The notes below the pieces were generated by a model that worked only from the letters and a program-made list of their open reading frames with translations, had not been told where the DNA came from and did not search any database. 46,873 bases of DNA from assembly GCA_003254885.1 (NCBI GenBank), contig QANT01005548.1, positions 1-46,873 of the forward strand. The letters are read 5' to 3'. Below, one piece after another: positions 1 to 10,500 of the stretch. The position numbers and the translations under genes were made by a program. The stretch is from Purshia tridentata. Taxonomy: Eukaryota; Streptophyta; Magnoliopsida; Rosales; Rosaceae. How positions within the stretch are numbered: position 1 is the stretch's first letter; each line of letters opens with the position of its first letter.

Positions 1-1354
1 CTGCAAAGCAAAAAGGGAAAAAAAAAAATGTTGAGAGAGTGATCAATTCAGCACAAGAGGATGGTCGGAATAGCTTGGGGAATATCTTATTTGCATTTGT
101 TTTTATGGTTGTTGGACCCAAACAGTGAACAATTTGTGTAGGCTCCAATTGATTGGCCCAAAAGACCATGGGTGTTACAAACTTTTGACCCAGCCCAAAC
201 TTTAATCCTACCAGGCCATCAAGCCCATATTATGATCCGCGTGTCCTTCCGGTAAGCTCGGCGTCGGATTCTCACAAACAATATGTGAGGCCCACTCAGA
301 AAAAATGGCCGTCACATTTGATGAGTGAGAGTCCGGCGCAGTGCATTATGATGAAGAACATGACACATTGCTGGTGTGGTGAGAATGAATTGTATTTGTA
401 ACCCCACTCTTTATCACTTCTTTTTGCTTTCTGAAGATGGAGAGCAAAAGAATACCAGAGCCTTTCAAGAAGTGTGGTGCAGATAGGCTGCTCCAATCTC
501 CATCATATATCCTTGGCTAGCAACCCAGCACACATGGAAAAAGTAGGAGATCAGGGGACCATGTTAACTGGAACCCAATTATTCTGTACTAGCATAGCAG
601 GAAAAAAAAAGGTCAAGCTCAAAGTAAAAGGGTAATAAGTATTCTTTTAGTGCAAAAAGAAAGAGCAGTTTGGAGGTTATTGTACCATACCTGCCGGTAT
701 TCATACATGAATTATAATGCACCACTCTCTTATTCTTATATTTCAAAATACAAAAGTTTTGGTACTCTAAATTATCAAAAGTTGAAAAGTTATTTTTTTT
801 GAAGGTTAGGCGGTCAAGGATGTCTGGGTCAGTTTGTATGCACATTAACTAATCTTCTCCCCGCTTTGGTCACAAGTTAAAAGGTTACTAAAATTAGCTC
901 AATCCGCTTAGAAAATAGAGTAATGAATTAGAATTAAGCTAAATCTAAATATTTGATTCCCTATAATATAATACGTAAAAACAGTTATCACAGCTTGAAA
1001 GATGTAAGTTTGATGGACTTGCAATCTCATGTCTATTCGTAGAAGATCAGCATAGATTGCTTAAAGCTCCACTAAAGTCATTATATCTATGATGGCAAGC
1101 CACTTGGATGAAGATTTCCATCTCCATTTAGTCAACTCCAGCATATGGTGGAGATTTAAGACTTGGAAAGTGAAGCCAAACCTGGGCATAGTGGCCCTTA
1201 TTTGCGGATTTAATTGATTTTTCAACCCAAAAGTTCGCCTCATCCAGGAAGACCATGACCAGCATGCCTTCAAATTAACAGAAAAGCTGCATCAATTATT
1301 ACGCATAGGATGATTGCTTTAAAAAAATTATGATAAATCAATGTCCTAACTCTT
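1..1354. other. intergenic, left edge
   Basis: I see no convincing coding sequence here. The short open frames on the minus strand have no recognisable domain and sit in AT-rich sequence. The first 300 bases contain four site II-type motifs (GGCCCA at 155 and 289, AGCCCA at 192 and 222), the kind found in promoters of housekeeping genes, so a promoter for a gene beyond the left edge is possible but unproven. Confidence 0.4.
155..294. promoter_or_regulatory. cluster of site II-like TGGGCY motifs
   Basis: Four copies of GGCCCA or AGCCCA (TGGGCC/TGGGCT on the other strand) lie within 140 bp at 155-160, 192-197, 222-227 and 289-294. In plants such clusters are bound by TCP factors in promoters of ribosomal, mitochondrial and cell-cycle genes. 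No gene in the window starts nearby, so the target would lie off the left edge. Confidence 0.3.
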
Positions 1355-1675
1355 AAATAGAAATAATATACACATATATACATATATACATATATATATA
1401 TATATCTAATATTTCCAAGGACCACATGCATGGTTGGGTTCAATCACCTGATTACATTCTCCAATTTTCCTAACCAAAAGAAAAAAAAAACTGAACATAT
1501 TTTGTTCTTGGAAAAATAAATAGAAATAATATACACATATATACATATATATATATATATATCTAATATTTCCAAGGACCACATGCATGGTTGGGTTCAA
1601 TCACCTAATTACATTCTCCAATTTTCCTAACCAAAAGAAAAAAAAAAACTGAACATATTTTGTTCTTGGAAAAAA
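1355..1675. repeat. direct duplication of a ~160-bp block
   Basis: Two nearly identical copies lie head to tail, about 1355-1517 and 1518-1675. Each starts with AAATAGAAATAATATACACA, continues through an AT dinucleotide tract, then a shared segment with GGACCACATGCATGG, and ends with TTTTGTTCTTGGAAAAA. They differ mainly in the length of the (TA)n tract and by one or two bases, which points to a recent tandem duplication. Confidence 0.85.
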
Positions 1676-2900
1676 GAAGTAAACATATTTGATGGTATCC
1701 ACAAGCATGTCATAAACTTGTGCTTGTTTACATCATCAAATACATGTCTTTCTCCCTAGTTATTGAGTTTACATCATTAACTTTACATTGTTGGGGGGAA
1801 TCAGTTGATAATTCTCACAATTATAAATAGAATATTTTGGGAACTTTTAAATGACCTCAAGTTGATTATATGCATAATCTTGAAATCTTTTGAGGCCATG
1901 TCCTCCCAAGTTTGAACGTGGGTCCCCCACTAAATATTCTAATGGTAGATCTTTTGAATTGAAAAGAGCAAAACATATATGCTCATATGATGTGACGAAG
2001 TACAAATGCTTTCAAAAACTGGAAATAAAAATTAAGGCTTCAAGAATAGTGAATAAGCAAATTAAACCCTTCCTAGCTAGTCATTCTCTTTTGTTTCTTG
2101 GATTAAAGAAGAAGCAGAAGTCATTATTGAACCTTAGCTAATTGGCAAACCTGAGGTTTCAATCTATTAATTTCAATTGTGTCATCTTAATGCAACTGTG
2201 CAAGGTTCCAAAACCACAGCTGGACTGAATGGGCGTGTGTCGACCTCATGACCACTGCTTTTTACATAGAGGACAACCACCACCTTCCGCTCATTCACAT
2301 TGACATGTAATCTCTAAATTGTTTAGCTTCTTCTCACTTTCTTTTTTGATTAGATTGTCGCTGCCTAAACTGTTGAACTTCAGCTTCTCATCCAGACGGC
2401 CAGTTCCATATTGACATGCTGTGACTGATGGAGAGAAACATATCACATTCTGTGGAATATAAGCACTATGATAGTATGATTGAGAGAGTAATGATCAGAT
2501 ACACGACAGAATCTTCTTGACTTTCATGACCCCATTTGCTCCATCATACTCAAGAAGCAACATCAATGTTTGCTTTTCTTCTGCAGCTATTATTTTCTAC
2601 CCAATGGGGGTGGTGATTGACCACATGTGTACAACTTACAGATTTCCAATGGTCCAATTTAATTAATCACTGTAATAATGAGATAATATCTCTCCAATAA
2701 TATCATAACCATAACTACCTTGTGGAAGAGAAAGGTTAATGATAAGGTCAGCAAGAAAAGCCAATACCCGTGTGAAGTAGGCAATCATATATAGTTATAA
2801 TTTGTGATAAGTATTGTAGTCCATTAACATACCTCAATATCAAGCACTTTCTGCCAGGTTCTGCCCTCCTAGCATTTCATAAATCTTACTTGTTGGTTGG
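1676..2900. other. intergenic spacer, nothing recognised
   Basis: AT-rich sequence upstream of the YSL gene. The only open frame of note (about 83 codons from 1890, plus strand) has no recognisable motif and unremarkable codon use. I see no RNA gene and no clear transposon ends. Confidence 0.4.
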
Positions 2901-3140
2901 TACTTTTGCAAGGATTTTCTCATGTGAGGATGACTGCACTTTTTAAAGTTTGCGGACGCAGACAGAGGGTGGACAAAGTGCAGACAGTGTGTTGACACAG
3001 ATAATATATTTGCAACAAGTTCTGATGTTTTACAATTTTGTATCCACACTTTGTCCACCTATTGTCCACTCTTTGTCCGCATCCGCAAACTTTAAAAAGT
3101 GCAGGCATTCTCTCTAGAAAAGGACTGCTTTTGCAAGTGG
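2900..3140. repeat. long imperfect inverted repeat (foldback, MITE-like)
   Basis: The core runs 2934-3104. The left arm starts CTGCACTTTTTAAAGTTTGC and the right arm ends with its complement, GCAAACTTTAAAAAGTGCAG. Pairing continues inward through GGACAAAGTG/CACTTTGTCC to a loop of about 60 bp. Weaker complementarity extends outward to a TTTTGCAAG motif on each side. No clear target-site duplication is visible, so the class of element is unknown. It lies about 0.6 kb upstream of the YSL start codon. Confidence 0.75.
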
Positions 3141-3291
3141 TCGATATATATATAAAATATAGATCATATATCGACATATTACTAGTAGGGGGAATTTGTA
3201 GTGATAGATATTTATGTGTTACTTGAACTTGTAGGCTAGTGACTAATATGGAAGAGGATAACCTGTCCAATATTAATTGCTGCGTAGTGGG

Positions 3292-3299
3292 CTATATAT
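3292..3299 (+). promoter_or_regulatory. possible TATA box for the YSL gene
   Basis: CTATATATTC lies 427 bp upstream of the YSL start codon. A consensus 5' splice donor (AAG|GTGAGT, intron starting at 3523) and possible acceptors (TTAAGCAG ending at 3689, or GCGCAG ending at 3694) lie between it and the ATG. A leader intron of about 170 bp would fit this TATA box. A second TATA-like stretch at 3501-3511 would be too close to that donor. This is inference only. Confidence 0.3.
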
Positions 3300-3718
3300 T
3301 CAGGAAGACAACAAGAACTCATGCATGTTCTCTGGTTGTCCAGTTGACTAGAGAGCTCCTGAATTATCAGCAAAACAAGAAGACAAGGCACAAGGCACAA
3401 GGCACAAGGCAGCAATATTTGTCATCTATCTTTTCATTATTATGTAATTCTCTAGCCAGTCCAATCCCATCAATTAATTGTAGCTAGCTAGAAGAGAAGG
3501 ATAAATATATAGGAACTCCAAGGTGAGTCCATGCATGGGATTCCCTTTTAATCTTTTTAATTTTCTCATTGAGTCTTCATTTTTCATACTATAAGTGAAA
3601 AGTTAATTTAATTTTATCCGTCTCTGTTGCCTAATAAATAAGCTAACCCCAGTTGAGTTCTAACAAAGGAATTCATGTGATTTAAGCAGCGCAGACAGTA
3701 AGAGTGAAATCCATTAAC

Positions 3719-6563
3719 ATGGACCTGGAAGCAAAAGAAAAGAGAGAGATTGAGAGAGAGGACCCTGATGAGCTGAAAATCGAATCTGAGGGGTTGGCTG
3801 CAGGGACAATCCTACCATGGACAGAGCAGTTAACAGTCCGGGGAGTTGTTGCAAGCATAGTGATTGGAATGGTCTACAGTGTGATAGCCATGAAGCTAAA
3901 CCTCACCACTGGGATTGTTCCTAATCTCAATGTCTCAGCTGCTCTCCTTGCTTTTGTATTTATCCGTACATGGACAAACCTTCTCAAAAAGGCTGGATAT
4001 GAATCAAAACCCTTCACTCGGCAAGAGAATACTATGATACAAACTTGTGCAGTTGCATGCTACAGCATTGCAGTTGGAGGTATTTGGCTTTCACATAATA
4101 AATTTAGATATCAAATCTTTGTTTTGTTCACTTCTCTTTTCTTCTTCTTTATATATATTCACTTTCTATATATCTTTGTACTTTTGGTTGCACAGGGGGA
4201 TTTGCATCTTATCTGTTGGGATTAAACAAGAAGACATATGAGTTGTCAGGGATGCACACAGAGGGAAACTCTGCCACTGCTGTCAAGGAACCTGGGCTTG
4301 GTTGGATGACTGGCTTCCTTTTTTTAGTCTGCTTTGTTGGACTATTTGTCTTAATTCCTCTCAGGAAGGTATTCCCTAGAGTCTTTAGTTCTTGTTCAAC
4401 TTCATATGATAAACATAATTTCTTTTTTCTTATCTATGGAATTTTCATTCCTTCACAGATCATGATAGTTGACCTGAAATTAACTTATCCAAGTGGCTTG
4501 GCAACTGCTGTTCTCATCAATGGTTTCCACACTCGGGGAGATAAGATGGCTAAGTAAAGATCTGTCAACAGTTGCCATCTCTTCTTCTAGAAAGTAGCTA
4601 GTATTAGAAATTAGAGTCGAGGATAATTTTCACTTGTCAGATATCATGTTGTGTTATCAAATTATCAATCTAGAACATAGTTCATACATTCAAATACAAC
4701 AATATGATCAATGATCTAGATTAATAGTTTGGTAACATAACGCATCAGATTATTTGGCAAGAAAACATTTCCGGGATGAGTACTTAATGAAAGTTATGAT
4801 CATTTGCAGGAAGCAAGTACGTGGGTTCATGAAGTATTTTTCAGTGAGCTTCTTGTGGGGATTGTTCAAGTGGTTTTACAGTGCCACAGAAGAGTGTGGA
4901 TTCTCGCAATTCCCCACATTCGGATTGGAAGCTTGGAAGAAAACGTATGGATCTTCGATTAATTTCCCTAGCTGCCCTCTTTTACCTGCTTTTGTTAGAT
5001 GTTACTGAGTCACTGACCATTTGTAATTGGCTACTGAACTGCAGATTCTACTTCGATTTTAGCATGACTTTTGTTGGAGCAGGCATGATTTGTTCCCACC
5101 TAGTAAACTTGTCTTTGCTTCTTGGAGCTGTGCTCGCATTTGGAGTAATGTGGCCACTTATTGGTCGGCTTAAAGGAGATTGGTTCTCTGAGAGCTTAGA
5201 GGAATATGACATGAAGAGTTTATATGGCTACAAGGTCTCTCTTACTCACTCCTTTAAATTTCTATGCACTTTTTCCTCTTCTCATACTCACTGACTCACT
5301 GTTTCCCATAAAACCTTTGTCAGGTTTTTCTCTCTGTTGCTCTAATCCTTGGTGATGGACTATACAATTTCATCAAGATACTTGCTTCCACTATAGTTAA
5401 CATTCATGAAAGATTGAAAATCAAGAACCTCAACATAGGTAATAAGAGCAGCCTTGGAATCTCTTTTAGTTATGCTGCTTAAAAAATTAATCATGGCCAA
5501 TGCACTTTTTATGATGCTCGATCTTACTATATTCTTTGGTCAAAAGTTTGTTAGTGCTCATCACAGTCACAGAGATGCACTAAAGTCTTTGCCAAATCAC
5601 TAATAGTAACTCTAATAGACATATTCTCTTTTCACTGCAGCTGTGGATAGCCATGTGAATCCCATTGAAGTAAAACAAAATGAAATCTTCCTCGGTGAAA
5701 ACATTCCCTTGTGGGTTGGAGTCGCCGGATATGTTATCTTTTCCATCATCTCCATAATAGCCATCCCAATGATGTTCCCAGAACTTAAATGGTATTATGT
5801 TGTCGTAGCCTACATGCTTGCTCCATCTCTTGCATTCTGCAATGCTTATGGAGCTGGTCTTACCGATATAAACATGGCCTATAACTATGGCAAAGTCGCC
5901 CTCTTTGTGCTGGCTGCATTGACTGGAAAGCAGCATGGTGTGGTGGCAGGGCTTGCCGGGTGTGGTCTCATCAAATCAGTAGTTTCTGTGGCTTGCATTC
6001 TGATGCAAGACCTCAAAACAGCCCATCTAACTTTCACCTCTCCTAGAGCAATGTTTATGAGCCAAGTCCTTGGCACTGCAATAGGCTGTGTGACAGCTCC
6101 TCTCAGCTTTTTTTTGTTCTACAAGGCATTTGATGTGGGAAACCCACATGGAGAATTCAAAGCTCCTTATGCTTTGATCTACAGAAACATGGCAATTCTG
6201 GGTGTTCAAGGCTTCTCAGCTCTACCTCAGCATTGCCTGCAGCTCTGCTACGGCTTCTTTGGCTTTGCAGTGATAGTTAACCTGGTCAGAGATTTTTCAC
6301 CATCAAAGATTGGAAAATGGATGCCACTTCCTATGGTGATGGCTGTGCCATTTCTAGTAGGTGCATACTTTGCCATTGATATGTGCATGGGGACTGTGAT
6401 TGTGTTTGTATGGCATAGGCTTAACAGAAAGAAGGCTGTGCTGATGATTCCTGCGGTGGCTTCTGGATTAATTTGTGGTGAAGGGATGTGGACTCTTCCC
6501 GCTTCGGTTCTTGCTCTGGCCAAAGTAAAACCCCCCATGTGCATGAAATTTTTGGGTTCCTAG
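3719..6563 (+). CDS. YSL: YSL metal-nicotianamine transporter (YSL1/2/3-like)
   Basis: Oligopeptide-transporter family protein of the yellow stripe-like group, expected to move iron and other metals chelated to nicotianamine across the plasma membrane. Exons by frame and GT-AG sites: 3719-4079, 4196-4368, 4459-4553, 4810-4944, 5045-5234, 5324-5438, 5641-6563. They join without a stop into 663 residues, the usual YSL length. The start is the ATG of MDLEAKEK. The N-terminus is acidic and charged, then [15 protein letters not shown] leads into the first membrane span. Family hallmarks include [36 protein letters not shown] across the first splice junction, [13 protein letters not shown], and the C-terminal KPPMCMKFL. 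The protein is rich in hydrophobic spans throughout. The sequence most resembles the YSL1/2/3 clade (long-distance and seed metal loading); which member it is cannot be settled by eye. No lesion seen. Confidence 0.95.
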
Positions 6564-7198
6564 GTTAGGTAATTATATAAATGTGGTCATTAAGAAATGG
6601 AAAGTAACAACATTAAAAGGTCAAGTGGTGAGGGAGGGTAGCCTTTGGGTTAGCTAAATAGCAATGAATTAGGATTAGAATAAGTCAAGCATTCAATTCC
6701 CTCATAAAAAACATCACATCAAAATGTTACACAATTGATTTTCAAAATGGAGCAGGATGTGATTAGTAGAATTGTAACAGGTTGTATACGATCATAAACA
6801 ATAATAAATTCACCTTGTCACAACCCACTTTGGTGGGTGATTGACCACCACTTAGCAATATTCCAATCCATTTTTCCCTTTTTGCTGGATGGTAGTGGCT
6901 TACACGAATTGATGCAATGGAACATTTTATATAGTACTTTACATTGACCACAACATTAAAATGATCTTCGGCAAGTAATCCTAACAAAGGGAAATCATTT
7001 TAGAGAATCACATATGGCATTTCCAGGTAGGGTTAATTTTAGCCTGTTCTTGAAACACCTTCATCCCTTAGCTCCTTCATCACATCATCCCATCCCATCC
7101 CATCCCAGCCCAGCCAACGAGTATGAAAAATAAGAAAAAGGAACTTGGCAAGTTATCCTTCAAAATGCTGGTTTCTATGCGAGAAAGTCTTCGGTGGG
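6564..7198. other. convergent spacer between YSL and HLB1-like gene (left part)
   Basis: This holds the YSL 3' untranslated region and AT-rich sequence. A short CATCC-type run lies around 7086-7105. No coding region seen. Confidence 0.4.
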
Positions 7199-7286
7199 GC
7201 ATGGCGTGTATGCCCTTCTCTTACAGCATCCCATCACGTGATCAACACATGATGAATTGATGTGGGAGGGGAGCATACACACCTGC
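7199..7286 (+). ncRNA. candidate miRNA-precursor-like hairpin
   Basis: The arm 7206-7236 (GTGTATGCCCTTCTCTTACA...) pairs with 7250-7280 (...GGGAGGGGAGCATACAC). Over 31 positions I count 22 Watson-Crick pairs, 4 U-G pairs and 5 mismatches, with only 2 mismatches in the outer 23; the loop is about 13 nt. Partial pairing continues outward by about 6 bp. The four wobble pairs form only if the plus strand is transcribed. The arms do not match any miRNA family I know. No expression evidence is available, so it may be a chance or transposon-derived foldback. Confidence 0.3.
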
Positions 7287-7573
7287 ATTCTATAACAGAG
7301 GCACGCACAATCAGCTGCCTAAATTATAACTGGCTCTCTTTCATCTTATATACAAATGGAGAGCAGCCAGATACAACCTTATGCGAATAAAATTTGAGTA
7401 AAATTATCTCATTATGCAGAGAAAAATTGTATAAAACGCATACAAATTTTATAAATATACAGATTTTATTTGAGCAAGTCATTCTCAATACAAAAATTAT
7501 ACATTCACCCAAACCAAAATCGAGGAATTGATGATACATTTAAGAGAAAAACAAAAAATTAGAACAGAAAAAA

Positions 7574-10500
7574 TCAGCCTGTTACAATACCTGCCAGAAC
7601 CTCACTCTTACCACGCGCATAGATTGTGTAAACTAGACGGATTGCATCAAGCCATCCATCAAGGAATTCCCATGAATCAGCAACCTGGAGGAATGATGAA
7701 ATTTCACATTAGAATGGGTTTCTAATATACAAATTGCAATGCTTTCTATCCACTTTATTATGCACTTGACAGAACACCCGTAGAATTATAATGATTTGTT
7801 GACATCAATAAAGAATCAAAGAACAGGTTTCACTTTTTAATAATCTTGCAAACTAGTGGAAAAGCAATAAATTTCCTGACGCGGTATTTTACAACAGAAA
7901 ATATTATGAGTATTAACAATTGACGGTGCATGAAAGTTACGCAATACTGCAAAGTCATATGTTAAAAGGATTGTAAAAATCATATATTTCTCTCTTGCTT
8001 GGTAAAGCTAAGGTAATTTTTGCTTAAAATTAGCAAGCTCATTTTTTCATAAAATTTGCTTGCTTGACCAGCAATGATGCAATATTTCATGATTCCTGAT
8101 AAAAGTAAGCTTTTTTAACGAAAGCAAGGTTGACCAAAATTGAACAATAAAAAAATAAAAAGCATTGACTTAATTTATAGATAGGATTAGAAGAGAGATA
8201 AAGATTTCCACTGTTCCATAACAACTCAAAGTCCACTTCCATACCCTATTCAAAGAAATCATAACATGCAAAAGCTGGATATGGCCTCTATATCTAAGAT
8301 CTATCACTTTTTATCTTGGAATGCAACATGACATTATCTCTTCATTTAAGGGATTCTCTGTGTAACAAAAGGTGATCTTTACCAGATAGACAGGTCCATG
8401 AATTGTATTAATGCAGAGGCCTGCTCCAGGTGGTAAAGTCAGATCACCACATGCCGAAACAGAAACGATATCTGGAACGTCAACTTTTATAGCTGCATCT
8501 CCTGGTCTGCCATAGCCACTTTGGGGTACTTGTTTTTGCTCACCTTTGCTAACCTGCTGAAGGTAAGTGGATGAAGAATAGAAAGGCAAAAAATAAATAA
8601 TTAATAGATAAAGAATATACCTGCATTACAAGCAACGTATTTAGCCAATCTATACTTTATTGTGTGATTACTTGTGCAGATAATTTTTTTAGAATACTGG
8701 CAAAAGAATTACCTGGTGAAGCCCTTCATGATTCAAAATGAATTGTGATCGTTTCCAATCACTATGAGGTGCAATTGGTTTCCCCACTGGTGGCGCAGTA
8801 AGATATCCAACTTTAAGATACGGTAAAGGAAGCTGTAAAAATTGAGTTCTATTAGAATTTACCATATAAGAGAAAAAAATTGCCCAACCCACAAGAATTA
8901 AGAAGGCATAATAATATGACCACTGAGAGCTTTGGGACTGAATGATTTAATCTCAGCCAAGGTTACCCATCAGTAATAAAAGCTAACCTCAAAAACAACT
9001 TAGAAAGAAATGTTTACTAGTATGTACAGAATTACATAAGAATTAAAATGCAAAACAAGAATGCACAACGCGTATGGTGTCCTAATAAGGACCATCTCAC
9101 ACAGAGAACAGCTAGAGACCAATCTCATAAGTAAACAACTGACCAAAAACTATTTATACAAAATCCTAGGGGGTTTATTGAAGAAATTGGTATTAATGCT
9201 TACCATGGATCGCACCAGCCGCAAGGCACTAGTGTAAACCTGTAAGTAATTAACGTCATACAAAAACTTTAGCATAAAATGAAGTCAAAGTATACATCCT
9301 CAAATATCAAAGGAGAAATAAAATCAAGTGATTCTATGTCTCTATCAGTAAAATAAGGGGAGGGAGGGGAGATGTGGCTTGACTTGAATGGATAATGTCT
9401 AGATTTGTGAGAAAATTTTGTTACATAGTTGCGAAAATGTTTGAAATTATGACTAAGGAACCATAGTCTAGATCAGCTCACCTATCTGATCCTGAAAAAT
9501 ATCAAATGAGGTCGGAAGCCATGAGATGCTTACATTGTAATTTGGTTTCAAAGCATGAGCAGCCGCAATGTAGATAGCAGATTGACTGTACAACTCATTA
9601 GGTGAAGCCTCTTTTTGATTTCCAGATCCCCCAGTTCGTAGTGTGTCCTCCGCTAAACCATACTGAAAGTTGGAACAAGACCAAGTTTGGGTAATTAAGT
9701 TAGCCAGGATGATTAGATACAAGATTAGTGATGTCTTGTTATCCAGTGCAGAGGAAACTGAGAAGATATTTAAGATATGAAGTAAATATTACATTATCCT
9801 AAATTATTAGGTAAGTAGCAAACTGACCAATACAGTTCCAAGGTTGTAAATCGCTTGATGAAAGTAGGAACAAGACCAAGTTTCAGATTATTAGATAAGA
9901 GAATTAGTGATGTTATCCAGTGCCGAGGAAAAATGAGAAGATATTTAAGCTATGAAGTAAATATCACATTATCCCTAAATTATTAAGAATAAGTAGCAAA
10001 CTGACCAATACAGTTCCAAGGTTGTAAATTGCTCGATGGAAATCAAACTGCAACTGAATAGCAGCACGGAACTGCACCAGAAAAAAATGAAGCAAGTCAT
10101 AACAGTATAAATAAGGAGGAATCAGTATAAATAAGATGGAATTACAACTCAGACAGTTGGATTCCCTCCAATTCACCCAATCATTCTGATGCCACCAAAC
10201 AACTATTATACCTTACTAATTGCAGTTTTTACGATTGTTTGCTTTTCTCGTGCAGGCACAATTGCGCTGAGTTCCTAAATTGCATAATTAAATAATAAAA
10301 AATCATCAAATTGTAGTTCATAACACAAAACATAAATACAAGCCGAGTAAGGGAAAAATGCAACTAGATTTTCTTTCTTCTAAAAAAGCTAAATTAAGAG
10401 GCATAATGCAACTTAAGATACCTGCAGAGCAAGTCCCCAGTTGTTCAGTGCCTGAAATGTATATCACATAATGTTAGTACTACGGAAAGAAAGAAACAAA

